Shown here: positions 26,273 to 36,500 of the stretch, one piece after another | Numbering within the stretch: the first letter of the stretch is position 1 | Layout: each line of letters opens with the position of its first letter | Assembly (NCBI RefSeq): GCF_030551755.1 | Contig: NZ_JAUPEC010000006.1 | Location: 62,001-126,000 of the forward strand | Length of the DNA stretch: 64,000 nucleotides | Origin: Pseudocolwellia sp. AS88 | Lineage (GTDB): Bacteria; Pseudomonadota; Gammaproteobacteria; Enterobacterales; Alteromonadaceae | Direction: 5' to 3' | Program-made: the position numbers and the translations under genes | Notes under the pieces: model-generated | The model's database searches: none | Told to the model about the DNA's origin: nothing | What the model saw: the letters and a program-made list of their open reading frames with translations, nothing else

Positions 26273-26473
26273 ATGTCTAATAAGATCATTCGCTTACCAG
26301 CGGTTAAAGAAAAAACAGGTTTATCACGCAGCAGTATTTACTTACGCATGACTAAAAACGATTTCCCCAAGAGTATTTCTTTAGGGGAACGTGCTATTGG
26401 TTGGCTTGAAAGTGATATTGAACAATGGCTTGATGAGCGTATCTCAGCATCTAAGGCGGCTAGCCATGAGTAG
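26273..26473 (+). CDS. AlpA-family excisionase/regulator
   Basis: 66 residues: 'MSNKIIRLPAVKEKTGLSRS' plus 'SIYLRMTKNDFPKSISLGER' and 'AIGWLESDIEQWLDERI', the standard AlpA (CP4-57 regulator) winged HTH. AlpA-like proteins activate island integrases or act as directionality factors. The stop overlaps the start of the next gene (ATGAGTAG). Confidence 0.93.
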   Translation: MSNKIIRLPAVKEKTGLSRSSIYLRMTKNDFPKSISLGERAIGWLESDIEQWLDERISASKAASHE

Positions 26474-26951
26474 TCGTAATAACCCTAACCGTATCAAAAT
26501 CCACCGTAGTTATACCGTTATTGATGTTAGTGAAACATTGGGTGTTCATCCCAAAACTGTGCGTAATTGGATTCGTGTTGGATTACCTGTTTTCGATGAA
26601 AAACGTCCACTCTTAATTCGTGGTATTGACTTAAAAATTTATTTAAAACAGAAACGAAAAACTTACATGCATCAATGTGAAGTACATGAAATGTATTGTT
26701 TCAAATGCAGACAACCTAATAACCCGAATATTGAATCACTTCAATTCATAGCTAAGCCTGCTGGAATGGCTCAAATGACAGGGGGTTGTGAAGTGTGTGG
26801 ATGCAAAGCAAATAAGTATGTTTCTTGGCGTGATGTAAATCAAATTTGGCTTGAACTAGGAGGGAAATTCCCGATAGCTGAAAAACACTTAAACCTGAGA
26901 GGAAAAGCTCTCTTAAATTGTCCTTTAAATAAGGTATTTAATGATGAATAA
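26466..26951 (+). CDS. HTH protein with a C-terminal zinc-ribbon-like cysteine set
   Basis: 161 residues from ATG 26466, which overlaps the AlpA stop. The N-terminal 'YTVIDVSETLGVHPKTVRNW' is a MerR-like HTH. The second half has 'YCFKCRQP' and 'CEVCGCKANKY', two CxxC pairs that could bind one zinc. It overlaps the following recombinase gene by 11 bp. The three-gene set AlpA / HTH-zinc / tyrosine recombinase travels together in my experience of gammaproteobacterial islands, and a role in recombinase control is likely but unproven. Confidence 0.75.
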   Translation: MSSRNNPNRIKIHRSYTVIDVSETLGVHPKTVRNWIRVGLPVFDEKRPLLIRGIDLKIYLKQKRKTYMHQCEVHEMYCFKCRQPNNPNIESLQFIAKPAGMAQMTGGCEVCGCKANKYVSWRDVNQIWLELGGKFPIAEKHLNLRGKALLNCPLNKVFNDE

Positions 26952-28044
26952 AAGTAGCACAAATAATGTCAGAATTTTGCATGAATACATCAAGTATTTG
27001 AGAGATGCAAAACGCCAAGATCATTCAACAATTGATGGTGCATTAAAGTCAATTAATCGCTTTGAAAACTATTCGGGCTATCTTGATTTCAATAAGTTTA
27101 AGGCAAAGCATGCTATTGGATTTAAGAAGCACCTTCTTACTCAAAAATCACTTGTGACAGGGGAAAAGTTAAGTAAAGCAACGATGCTAACAGCCACTCG
27201 ACACTTAAAAATGTTTTTCCAATATCTTGTCACACAAAAAGGCTATCGAGCAAAAATAAACTACAGCGATATTGAATATTTCAATTTGTCTGAAAAAGAT
27301 ACTCGCATTGCTAATGCCAAGCGTAAGAGAAATGTGGCGACAATTGAGCAAATAATGAAAACCTTGGAAGCTATGCCTTACTCTACTGAGATTGAAATGC
27401 GTGACAGAGCTTTAATTGCCTTTATTATATTAACAGGCGCAAGAGACAGTGCTGTTGCTTCAGCTAAGATTAAGCATATTGATATGGATGAACAAAGCTT
27501 TTATCAGGATGCAAGGGAGGTAAATACAAAGTTTAGTAAAACCTTTACTACTTACTTTTTTCCTGTGGATGAATTGCCATCAAAGATTTTGATTAAATGG
27601 ATTGAGTATTTGAATAAAGAGCTTGGGTTTAAGCAAAGTGATCCATTATTTCCAAAAACTAAATTGGCACACAACAAAAATCAACAATTTGAAGCCGTTG
27701 GTTTACTTAAAGAACATTGGAGTAATGCAAACCCAATTCGCAAGGTCTTTAAACAAGCCTTTGAATCTGCTGATTTACCTTATTTTAACCCCCACAGCTT
27801 CCGTAATACTTTGGTAAGGCTAGGTGAAAGCCTTTGCCGAACGCCTGAAGAATTTAAAGCATGGAGTCAAAACTTAGGTCATGAAAGCGTGCTGACTAGC
27901 TTTTATAGTTATGGGGATGTACCAGATTACAAACAAGCTGAACTATTGCGTAAATTAACTAAGCCAGCTGAAAGTATTTCTTTAGATATGGAAGAGAAGT
28001 TTAAGCAATTTATGGCATTTCAAGAAATGATGGATAACAAATAA
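26941..28044 (+). CDS. Tyrosine recombinase (second, internal)
   Basis: 367 residues. N-terminal core-binding SAM-like domain ('LHEYIKYLRDAKRQDHSTID'). The catalytic set is present: R168 ('TGARDSAV'), H285-x-x-R288 ('HSFRNTL'), H314 ('NLGHES') and a tyrosine in 'FYSYGDV' (Y322 or Y324). It differs from the P4-type integrase at the right end and lacks its N-terminal arm-binding domain. It sits in the middle of the island, so it may be a remnant of a nested element or act on another site. ATG 26941 or 26944 are equally possible starts. Confidence 0.88.
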   Translation: MMNKSSTNNVRILHEYIKYLRDAKRQDHSTIDGALKSINRFENYSGYLDFNKFKAKHAIGFKKHLLTQKSLVTGEKLSKATMLTATRHLKMFFQYLVTQKGYRAKINYSDIEYFNLSEKDTRIANAKRKRNVATIEQIMKTLEAMPYSTEIEMRDRALIAFIILTGARDSAVASAKIKHIDMDEQSFYQDAREVNTKFSKTFTTYFFPVDELPSKILIKWIEYLNKELGFKQSDPLFPKTKLAHNKNQQFEAVGLLKEHWSNANPIRKVFKQAFESADLPYFNPHSFRNTLVRLGESLCRTPEEFKAWSQNLGHESVLTSFYSYGDVPDYKQAELLRKLTKPAESISLDMEEKFKQFMAFQEMMDNK

Positions 28045-28258
28045 AGCCCATCTCAATGACTTGATTATCTGGTATCAATAAACAGTCGGATATTGATGCC
28101 AGTTTTTCAATAAGATATTTAATGTACATTTTAGGCATAGTCAAAGTGTACGTTCATCATTAATTGCTATTGTGTTCATTTTAAGTTGCTTTAGATTAAG
28201 TGTACGTATATTGTTATGACACCTAAAACTTAAAGTGAACACTTTTCAAGGAATAAAT
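28045..28258. promoter_or_regulatory. Possible resolution/operator site upstream of the serine recombinase
   Basis: It contains two direct repeats AAGTGTACGT (28144-28153 and 28198-28207, 54 bp apart), related TGTACATTTTA / TGTTCATTTTA, and an inverted repeat AAAGTG / CACTTT at 28232-28245 just before the start. Sub-sites of this spacing resemble the res sites that serine resolvases bind. Confidence 0.4.
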
Positions 28259-28807
28259 ATGAGTGGTAAACAAATCGGGTATATTCGTGTTTCGACAATA
28301 GAACAAAACACCGAACGACAATTAAATGAAATCCCACTAGATGAAACGTTCACTGATAAGTGTAGTGGTAAAGATACAAACCGACCTGCTCTGAAGGAAC
28401 TTATAAAATTTGTAAGAAAGGACGATACGGTTCATGTGCATGATATCAGCCGAATGGCTCGTAATACTGAAAATCTTCTTACACTTGTTAAAGAGTTAAC
28501 TGATAAAGGTGTAAAGCTTATATTTCACAAAGAATCACTAACGTTCACTGGCGAAGATAATCCAATGCAGCAACTAATGCTGACAATGTTAGGTGGTATC
28601 TATCAATTTGAGCGTTCTATGATGCTTGAACGTCAACGTGAAGGTATAGCGATAGCCAAGCAGAAAGGGAAATATAAAGGTAAACCTGTCAATATTGAAT
28701 TAAATGAAAGTATCTGTGCACTTGCGAATACAGGTATTAATAAATCTCAAATAGCTAAAAAGCTCAATTGTTCACGGACAACGGTTTACAAGGCTCTTTC
28801 TAACTAG
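28259..28807 (+). CDS. Serine recombinase (resolvase/invertase family)
   Basis: 182 residues from ATG 28259 (AAGGA site 8 bp upstream); the longer GTG form is less likely. Catalytic Ser lies in 'GYIRVSTIEQN'. 'RPALKELIKFVRKDDTVHV' and 'DISRMARN' are the resolvase core, 'QQLMLTMLGGIYQFERSMM' the E-helix, and 'INKSQIAKKLNCSRTTVYKA' the C-terminal HTH. Such enzymes resolve cointegrates or invert DNA. The gene is followed by the restriction operon, and no inverted target segment was found. Confidence 0.93.
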   Translation: MSGKQIGYIRVSTIEQNTERQLNEIPLDETFTDKCSGKDTNRPALKELIKFVRKDDTVHVHDISRMARNTENLLTLVKELTDKGVKLIFHKESLTFTGEDNPMQQLMLTMLGGIYQFERSMMLERQREGIAIAKQKGKYKGKPVNIELNESICALANTGINKSQIAKKLNCSRTTVYKALSN

Positions 28808-28932
28808 TACGCAGTAGTCGAAAAGCTAAATATTGAGCTTTTTGGAAGAAAAACTGGCAATACTAAAACTTCCTTTTTCAGTACAGACGAGCATTGATAC
28901 TCAAATGGTAGCTTTTTCCCTAATTTTCCCAT

Positions 28933-28960
28933 ATTCTCTCAATAGGTCTTTTGAGAGAAT
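28933..28960. promoter_or_regulatory. Perfect 10-bp inverted repeat over the translation start of the restriction-operon regulator
   Basis: ATTCTCTCAA (28933-28942), an 8-base loop, TTGAGAGAAT (28951-28960). The right arm contains the GAGAG ribosome-binding site of the HTH gene starting at 28965. It could be an operator for the HTH protein or a hairpin hiding the ribosome-binding site. Confidence 0.65.
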
Positions 28961-28964
28961 AATA

Positions 28965-29141
28965 ATGACTGAACATATCATGACCTTGAAAGAGGTAGCA
29001 AAGTATCTAAAGCTCACCGAAAAAACTGCTTATCGCCTAGCTGCGGAGAAGAAGTTGCCTGGTTTCAAAGTGGGCGGTTCTTGGCGTTTTAAAAGTGAAG
29101 ATTTAGAAACATGGATAGAAGAACAAAAGGACAAGGAATGA
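28965..29141 (+). CDS. Excisionase-family HTH protein, putative regulator of the restriction operon
   Basis: 58 residues: 'MTLKEVAKYLKLTEKTAYRL' and 'LPGFKVGGSWRFKSEDLETW', the MerR/excisionase-type HTH. ATG 28965 is used because the longer upstream frame has no ribosome-binding site and reads through the inverted repeat. An internal ATG at 28980 is also possible. Its stop overlaps the mrr start (ATGA), so it is cotranscribed with the restriction genes and is the natural candidate for operon control. Confidence 0.82.
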   Translation: MTEHIMTLKEVAKYLKLTEKTAYRLAAEKKLPGFKVGGSWRFKSEDLETWIEEQKDKE

Positions 29142-30070
29142 TCCCAAATTATCAACAATTTATGCGTCCCTTCCTTGAGATAGCAAAAACAGCTAATAAT
29201 TCACCTGAAAATAATAACGAAGTTAAACTTCGTGATGTTATTAATGAGTTGGCTGAAGTATTTAACCTATCTGAAGAGGATAAAGCTGAAACACTACCTA
29301 GTGGCAAGCAAAGCATTCTCGATAATCGAGTAGGTTGGGCACGTACTTATCTAACAAAAGCAGGTTTACTGGAAGTTACTAGACGAGCTCACTTCATTAT
29401 TACCGAGCGGGGTATAAAAGCACTTAAAGATAAAAATGTCGTTATTGATAACAAATATCTAAAGCAGTTTGATGAGTTTATTACATTTAAAGATCAAAAA
29501 AATGTAGCTAGCGACAATGTTATTGAAACCATTGAAGGCACAGATGATATTACTCCTGATGAAGTCCTTCGTTCTGCTTATAAAAAAATTAATGACGCAC
29601 TAGCCACCGATATACTCGACCGTACACGTAAGGTAACTCCTGATTTCTTCGAAGACTTACTTATCGAATTGCTACTTGCTATGGGGTATGGCGGCACTGG
29701 TGAAGGTGCAGCTCATGCTTTAGGAAAAACGGGTGACAATGGTATTGATGGCGTAATAGACCAAGACCCGCTTGGCGTAGACCAAATATACATACAAGCT
29801 AAACGTTATGCTCAAGGTAATAATATTGGTTCAGGTGATATAAGAGACTTCTTCGGTGCTTTAAGTCTTAAAAAAGCACAAAAAGGCATATTCATTACGA
29901 CATCAGACTTCACACCATCCGCAGTACAAACCGCCAAAGACTTAGGCATGCGTATTGTACTTATCAACGGTAAAGAATTAGCCAAACTCATGCTGCGATA
30001 CAACATCGGTAGTCGAGACGAACAAATACTGCACCTAAAGAAAATCGACGAAGAATTTTTTGAAATATAA
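29138..30070 (+). CDS. mrr: Mrr-family restriction endonuclease
   Basis: 310 residues starting 'MIPNYQQFMRPFLEIAKT', the usual Mrr N-terminus (winged-helix domain). The C-terminal Mrr_cat domain has the PD-(D/E)xK core: 'FFEDLLIELLLAMGYGG', 'GKTGDNGIDGVIDQD' (active Asp) and 'IYIQAKRYAQG' (the QAK motif). 'GIFITTSDFTPSAVQTAKDL' is the typical trailing helix. Mrr enzymes cut DNA carrying certain methylated bases. It is the second gene of a restriction operon, coupled by ATGA to the HTH gene and 30 bp before hsdM. The track's longer frame starts inside the HTH gene and is rejected. Confidence 0.9.
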   Translation: MIPNYQQFMRPFLEIAKTANNSPENNNEVKLRDVINELAEVFNLSEEDKAETLPSGKQSILDNRVGWARTYLTKAGLLEVTRRAHFIITERGIKALKDKNVVIDNKYLKQFDEFITFKDQKNVASDNVIETIEGTDDITPDEVLRSAYKKINDALATDILDRTRKVTPDFFEDLLIELLLAMGYGGTGEGAAHALGKTGDNGIDGVIDQDPLGVDQIYIQAKRYAQGNNIGSGDIRDFFGALSLKKAQKGIFITTSDFTPSAVQTAKDLGMRIVLINGKELAKLMLRYNIGSRDEQILHLKKIDEEFFEI

Positions 30071-30100
30071 ATTTCAATAACCAATTTAAAAGAGAATAGA

Positions 30101-32179
30101 ATGAACATTTTACAATACGAATCAAAAATATGGGCTACTGCTGACTTACTCCGAGGTAGCGGCATTAAAGAGTCTGAATGGCCATCGTTTATGATGCCAT
30201 TTTTTGCTTTAGTCATGATTGAAAGCCGACTTATTCGTATGTTTGAAGAGCTCAAAACTGAAGTTGGTGAAGAAGCTTTTGGTCAAATTCAAAAGGAAGA
30301 TCTCTACGACCTTATTAAAGACAAAGGGCAAGGTTATAACTCATATATCTTCGAAAAAGATCTATCCCTTCAAGGAATTTGTCAAAATGATAAATCTTTT
30401 GAAACTGACCTTGATGGTTATCTCAAAGGATTTGATGGTGAAACAAAAGATTTATTAGGCGTTGATGCCGGCGACGGAGAGAAATTCCTAGATATCAGAG
30501 GTGTAATAACCAAGCTAAAAGCCAAAAAAGTACTGCTTGGCTACACCAAGTTGTGGGCAGAAATTGATTTAAAACCATTTAACAACTCAGAAATCACAAC
30601 ACTCGAAGAGCATATTAAGCGCAAATGGGCAGACATCTCTGCTGAAACTGCTGGGGAGCAATATACCCCCGATGACGTCATAGCGCTTATAAGTGAAATA
30701 GTGGCTTCAAAAATTGAAGAGTCTGACAAACTCCTAAAAATATACGACTGTACCTGTGGTGGTGGCAACATGTTGTTTGGTGTTGAAGATCGTATAAACC
30801 AAAAATTTAAACGTCTCACACAAACTTATGGCCAAGATTGGAACGACGCTCTTTATGCTCTGGCAAAAATTGAAAGCCGATTTCGGCCAGACTCAAAAAT
30901 AGAACACGGCAATACCTTAGTTGATGATAAATTCGACAACGAAGAATTTGATGTGGTTATTGCTAACCCGCCTTATGGTGTTAGTTGGTCTGGTTACTCT
31001 AAAGACATACAAAACGACAAAACCGAACGCTTTAAATTCCTTCCATCTATATCTGATGGCCAACTCCTTTTTATGCAACATCTGATATCTAAACTAGATT
31101 CAAATGGTATTGGGGTTGTTGTTCACAATGGTTCAAGCTTATTCAGTGGAGAGGCGGGTTCTTCTGAAAGTAACATTAGAAAATGGATGCTAGATAATGA
31201 TCTTGTTGAGGCATTAATCCAATTACCAACTGAAGAATTCTTCAACACCAATATTTATACTTATCTCTGGGTATTAAACAAACGAAAGGATCATATAAAA
31301 CAAGGTAAAGTTCTTCTAATAGATGCAAGTAATAGCGCTACACCACTAAAAAAGAAAAAAGGAGAGAAGAAAAAGGAATTGGCCAAGGCGGCAATCCAAA
31401 CCGTAGTGGATAGTTTAACCTCATACACAGACAACTCTTTATCTAAACTTGTTAAGAAAGAACACCTGTATTTTAATAAGCAAACCATTATGCTTACTAA
31501 CGTCGATGTAAATGGATTAAGTTTTGAATCTCAGCTTCCATTAAAGGAAGATAAGAAAACAAGCGAAAAGAAACAAGCTTCCTCAATGGTATTAACGCCT
31601 GTTTTGTTAACAGATGGTGAGCGTGAGTTAACTGAGTTCAGCATCACGACGTTTGATGAAGATCGATATACTTCCTTATTAGATTATTTTGAACTAAATA
31701 TCAAACCGTTCATTTCGGCATTAGACTACAAAGAGCAGCCACTTAAAGTATCGACACCATTGCTGTCATACTGGTATGACAATGCTCAGGAAACTCTGAT
31801 AAAAGAAGACCTAAAAACAGGTAAAAAAGAGAACTTAGGTTGTGGCAAAATAATCATTAAGTCTACTTATAAAAAAAAGACAAAAAAATTACCTGAGCGT
31901 ATAGCTATTAGTATTGAGTTAACGCCAAACTATGAGAAAGACTATGAAATTACTCCTTTTGACAAAGATGAGTCGATTAATCAGCAAATCATAAGTAAGC
32001 ATATGAATAAATACGTTGGACGACAATTCAAATATTTAGAAAATACAGTTGGCGTTGAGATTAACTTTAAAAAAGAGTTTTATAGGAAGACAAAGCTTAG
32101 GAGTACAAAGGATATTCAGTCAGAACTCATAAAATTAAATAAAAAACTAATTGAACTAGAAAATGAGTTTTTCTTGTGA
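30101..32179 (+). CDS. hsdM: Type I restriction-modification methyltransferase subunit
   Basis: 692 residues. The N-terminal helical domain ('LRGSGIKESEWPSFMMPFFA') leads to the cofactor site 'AGEQYTPDDVI' and motif I 'YDCTCGGGNMLFG' (about 215-227). NPPY (289-292) is the adenine-methyltransferase motif IV. It is larger than classical HsdM (about 530), the extra length lying in the C-terminal half. It methylates adenine in the sequence read by HsdS. The stop overlaps hsdS by 4 bp. Confidence 0.95.
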   Translation: MNILQYESKIWATADLLRGSGIKESEWPSFMMPFFALVMIESRLIRMFEELKTEVGEEAFGQIQKEDLYDLIKDKGQGYNSYIFEKDLSLQGICQNDKSFETDLDGYLKGFDGETKDLLGVDAGDGEKFLDIRGVITKLKAKKVLLGYTKLWAEIDLKPFNNSEITTLEEHIKRKWADISAETAGEQYTPDDVIALISEIVASKIEESDKLLKIYDCTCGGGNMLFGVEDRINQKFKRLTQTYGQDWNDALYALAKIESRFRPDSKIEHGNTLVDDKFDNEEFDVVIANPPYGVSWSGYSKDIQNDKTERFKFLPSISDGQLLFMQHLISKLDSNGIGVVVHNGSSLFSGEAGSSESNIRKWMLDNDLVEALIQLPTEEFFNTNIYTYLWVLNKRKDHIKQGKVLLIDASNSATPLKKKKGEKKKELAKAAIQTVVDSLTSYTDNSLSKLVKKEHLYFNKQTIMLTNVDVNGLSFESQLPLKEDKKTSEKKQASSMVLTPVLLTDGERELTEFSITTFDEDRYTSLLDYFELNIKPFISALDYKEQPLKVSTPLLSYWYDNAQETLIKEDLKTGKKENLGCGKIIIKSTYKKKTKKLPERIAISIELTPNYEKDYEITPFDKDESINQQIISKHMNKYVGRQFKYLENTVGVEINFKKEFYRKTKLRSTKDIQSELIKLNKKLIELENEFFL

Positions 32180-33519
32180 AAATAATCGATAAGAGCAATA
32201 CCTACATTAATTCTGATCTAAATTGGTTAGCAGATATACCTGCAAACTGGAGCATAAAAAGAATAAAGGAAATTATGTTAAGGCTAGACCAAGGATGGAG
32301 CCCTAATGCTGCTCCTTGGCCAACAATGTCTAATTCCTATGGCGTGCTTAAATTGTCAGCGATATCAAATAACCAGTTTTTTGAATTGGAAAATAAAGAA
32401 ATTCCCCCGGATGAAGTATCTAGTGATGTCCTTCTAGCTGAAAAAGGTCGAGTACTGATGACAAGGTCAAACACTCCCGACCTTGTAGGGGAGGCGTGCT
32501 TTATTCGTAAAACGCCATATGCAAAACTTATTGTACCGGATCTCATTTTCTCATTACTGCTTAATCCAAATAAAGTTTCCTCATCCTATTTCGCCTACTT
32601 AATTAACAGTCATTCGTTTAGCTACTTAAAAACTATTTCTGCGAGAGGCTTGAACGACTCAATGGTCAAAATTTCTCAGGCTACTGTCAAAAATTGGAAA
32701 ATTTGTTTACCGCCAAAAGATGTTCAACAGAAAATAGCCAATTACATTGAAATGCAATTAACGGATATCAATAAGACAATTGATATCCTTGAAGGGAAAA
32801 TAGAACTTTATGAAAGCCTTCGGCTGAACATGATTTTTGATTGTGTAACAAAGGGAATCAATTTTAACAACAATAATATGACTGACACAGAAAGTAATTG
32901 GCTGGAAAAAATCCCCAAAGGATGGAAGATGTTGCCTGTCAGGAATGTTCTTAATAATATTTCAGTAAAAAATAAAAACTCTATTAATAATAATTATCTG
33001 TCTTTAGTGGCAAAAATAGGTGTAATTCCTTACGCCGAAAAAGGTAAGTTGGGAAATAAAAAGCCAGATAATCTCGAAAAATGCAAAGTTGTGTCTTGTG
33101 GTGACTTGGTTCTCAATACTATGAATTTCAGCATAGGGAGTTTCGGATTATCAAAATATAACGGAGTATGTAGCTCTGTTTACTTGGTTTTAAGAGCAAA
33201 TAAAAACTGCAACGGTAATTATTTGTACAGAATATTTCAAACAAAGCACTTCCAAAACTACGTGTCCTCATTTGGAAAAGGAATATTGGATATAAGAATG
33301 GCTATAAAGTGGGAGTCGTTAAAAAACATTGAAATACCTATACCATCTGAAGAAGAGCAAATCAAAATAGCACACTATATAGATATAAAAGAAACTGAGA
33401 TCAACAATGTTATAAAAAACATGAAGAAACAAGTCTCTTGTTTGAAAGAGCTTTCTATAGCCTTCGTTGATGAGGTTACGACAGGGAAGAGAACGTTTAC
33501 TTATGAAAAGGATATATAA
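32176..33519 (+). CDS. hsdS: Type I restriction-modification specificity subunit
   Basis: 447 residues from GTG 32176 overlapping the hsdM stop. Two target-recognition domains are visible, each followed by the conserved helix ('PKDVQQKIANYIEMQL' and 'SEEEQIKIAHYIDIKE'). Each TRD starts with a 'DLNWLADIPANWSIKRIKEI'-type segment ('NWLEKIPKGWKMLPVRNV' in the second). The DNA target is bipartite and cannot be read from sequence. No extra hsdS copies or inverted repeats for shuffling are present. Confidence 0.93.
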   Translation: MKIIDKSNTYINSDLNWLADIPANWSIKRIKEIMLRLDQGWSPNAAPWPTMSNSYGVLKLSAISNNQFFELENKEIPPDEVSSDVLLAEKGRVLMTRSNTPDLVGEACFIRKTPYAKLIVPDLIFSLLLNPNKVSSSYFAYLINSHSFSYLKTISARGLNDSMVKISQATVKNWKICLPPKDVQQKIANYIEMQLTDINKTIDILEGKIELYESLRLNMIFDCVTKGINFNNNNMTDTESNWLEKIPKGWKMLPVRNVLNNISVKNKNSINNNYLSLVAKIGVIPYAEKGKLGNKKPDNLEKCKVVSCGDLVLNTMNFSIGSFGLSKYNGVCSSVYLVLRANKNCNGNYLYRIFQTKHFQNYVSSFGKGILDIRMAIKWESLKNIEIPIPSEEEQIKIAHYIDIKETEINNVIKNMKKQVSCLKELSIAFVDEVTTGKRTFTYEKDI

Positions 33520-33521
33520 AA

Positions 33522-36500
33522 ATGAACGAACTACACCTACAAGATAAGTTTTTAATACCTTTCTTCTGTAATGATCTCGTCTATAAAGAGGTTAAAGCGA
33601 ATACGGTAACTAACTCATTGATCATAGAAGAGGATCTTGAAACTTTTATAAGCCAAACGGCCCTTAATGAAAAGGCATATGAATCGCTATTAAAGAAATA
33701 CAAAGGTAACAAGGCTAAATTATTACAAGAGCTAATTGCCTTGATTCAGGAGCGTATTGGTAGCAGCCGAAATATGGCGCTGTTTATTAACGTCAATAAA
33801 TCCATAACTCTGCAAGGTGTAAAGCTCCATCTATTTTACCCTAGCGATAGTATTACTCATGGCAATGAGATGTTTAATGAAAACATCTTTTCAGTCGTAC
33901 AAGAGTTGTCTTATAAGTTTAAATTTCAGGGCGAAAAAATATTCTCATTTCGGCCTGACATTGTGCTTTTTGTTAACGGTATTTACCTTGGATACAGTGA
34001 ATTAAAAAACAACTATACTAGCCAAAATGCCAACAAAAATGGCCGTGGTAAAGTTATTAAAGACTATTTTGAAGCCGTAAAAGTTTACCATCAACATATT
34101 GATAGCAATAACATGCTTAGTGAGAATGAAAAGCTATCTCAGCGCAAAGACTTCTTAAAGATTTTTGAAAAAGCTATTCATATTACCACCACCGATATCG
34201 GTGAAACCTATGTTATTCGGACTATTTCTGATTATTTTGACGAAATCCTAACAACTTGTCGTGAAGGTAAATTTGATCGAGAAGAAGTAGAAAAAAAGGC
34301 TCAAAGTGTTTTTAAGCTGTATCCGTTAATAAAGCCAGATGCTGACAAAAAAGATAAGCTGAAAGAACTATTTAATGCCTTGTACAGCAAGTTCATGATT
34401 GAGAAAGAGATACTCTACTACAATTTTATTGAACGTGATGTATATGTTAAAAAAGGTGTTAAGGAAGTCAAGAATGAGCAGGGCTTTCTTATTTCCCCAA
34501 GACCAAAGCAAAAGTTTGGCACTGATAAAATCATGGCTAAGATCGATGAACTCTTAGAGCATGAACAAGAACCCGATTACTTTGAAAAGCTACTTGAGAA
34601 GCAATTGTCTGGTGTTAGTGAATCAAAAAGGACTGAACTGTTACTAAAGCGTAGAGCTTACTCAAATAACAAAAATGTATATTCACTGCTAATGCAGTAT
34701 GCGGCAGGCTTTGGGAAATCGAACATCATCGGCTGGTCAGCGCTGCAATTAAAAGATCTACTTCGTCCTGATGCTAATGGCAATATGAAGTATGTTTACG
34801 ATAAAGTCATGATAGTTGTGGACCGTTTGCAATTGCGCAGCCAGATTGACTCATTAATGCTCAATATGAACATTGATAAGCGCTTGGTTGTTGAGGCAAC
34901 CAATAAGAAAACATTTCAAAACGCTTTGGCCTCTGATAGTCGCATAGTAATCGTGAACTTACAAAAATTCGGTGCGGTTAAAGAGATGATGGGAGCCGAG
35001 GTGTTAGAAAGACTAGCTAAAATGCGTATAGCTTTTCTAATAGACGAAATTCACCGTTCTAACAGTGGCGACCAACATGAAGATATGGTGAGCATTTTTG
35101 ATGAGCTACAAAGCCCATTTGATAGTAGTAAATATGCAGCTATAACCACCAAGAAAAACTTGATTGTCGGCTTTACCGCTACCCCAGACGACCACACGCT
35201 AGCAAGATTTGGTGAATTTAGTGGCTACGCTGAAAGCGAAAAGCTTTGGCGTCCGTTTGATAGTTTTACCATGAAAGAAGCGATTGAAGATGGCTTTATT
35301 CTTAACCCACTAAAAAATATTATTCCTGTCGCATCTAAAATGATATTTGATTTACCAGCTAACAAACTAGCTGGATTTACTGAAAAAGATTACAAAGATA
35401 TCCCCAAGAAAAAAATCTACGAAGAACGTGAGCGTATTAATGCAAACGCTCATTACGTAGCGGACCTATTGGTAAAAGATGTTTATCGCCAAATTCGAGG
35501 AACGGGTAAAGCAATGCTTGCCGTATATTCCATTAAATCAGCTATAGCTTACAAAGAATCGGTAACTAAATGTTTTAATGAGTTGGTAAAGCTGCCCAAA
35601 TACGAGAAGTATGCTGAAGCGCCTATTCATATTGTTTATTCTAGTAATCAAGATGAGCAAAGTGCTAAAGGGCTTAATGGCGGCTTGTCTGAAGAGAAAG
35701 TACTAGAAAATTTTGCCTTGAAGAAAAATGGCTTAATAATTGTTGTAGATAAACTTCAAACTGGTTTTGACGAAAAGAAATTGCATACTTTATTTCTGGA
35801 TAAAGAAATTCGTGGCATAAGTGCGATACAAACAATTTCACGTGTTAACAGAACTGCCAAACATAAAAATGACTGTAAAATTGTTGATTTCTCATACAAC
35901 AATGTAAATGTACAAAATATAAAAGATGCTTTCGAGCATTTTTCTGATGTTGTGGTTAGTGACTTTGATCCTTTTGGAGATAAAAAGGTTTTAGATATTC
36001 TCCTGATTGAGCTAAATAAATCAGATACCTACGATAAATTTTTCAATGCCTTCATGTCGATTTATAAAGATCCCATTAAACAATACCTGCCTGAGTCTTA
36101 CCTTGATTTTGAAAGTAGCCTGAAGAAGTATATTGAGGCCAATCCAAAACGAACTGCTGATACCAAAGCTAAAGCTGGACAGTACTTTACAATCCTTAAT
36201 CGCATCGAGTTTGTGATTGCACTTGACGCTAAATACAGTGATTCTAGTTTTTTATTTTTTTGGCGAAAATTCAACACGCTCTATAACATGTTGCATCGAA
36301 GTGAAGACATTAAAGATTCGATTGCAGTTTATTTTGACAACAAAATTGGAATAGTAGAAGTCGTTGCAGAGGAAACTAAGAAAAAGAAAAAGAAACTGAC
36401 TGAAGTTGCAACCGGAACAATTCCAGGTGAAAGTGGACAATACGATATACTTTCAATTATTGCAGCACGTAATAAGCAAGAGGAAAAAACTGGATTTCTT

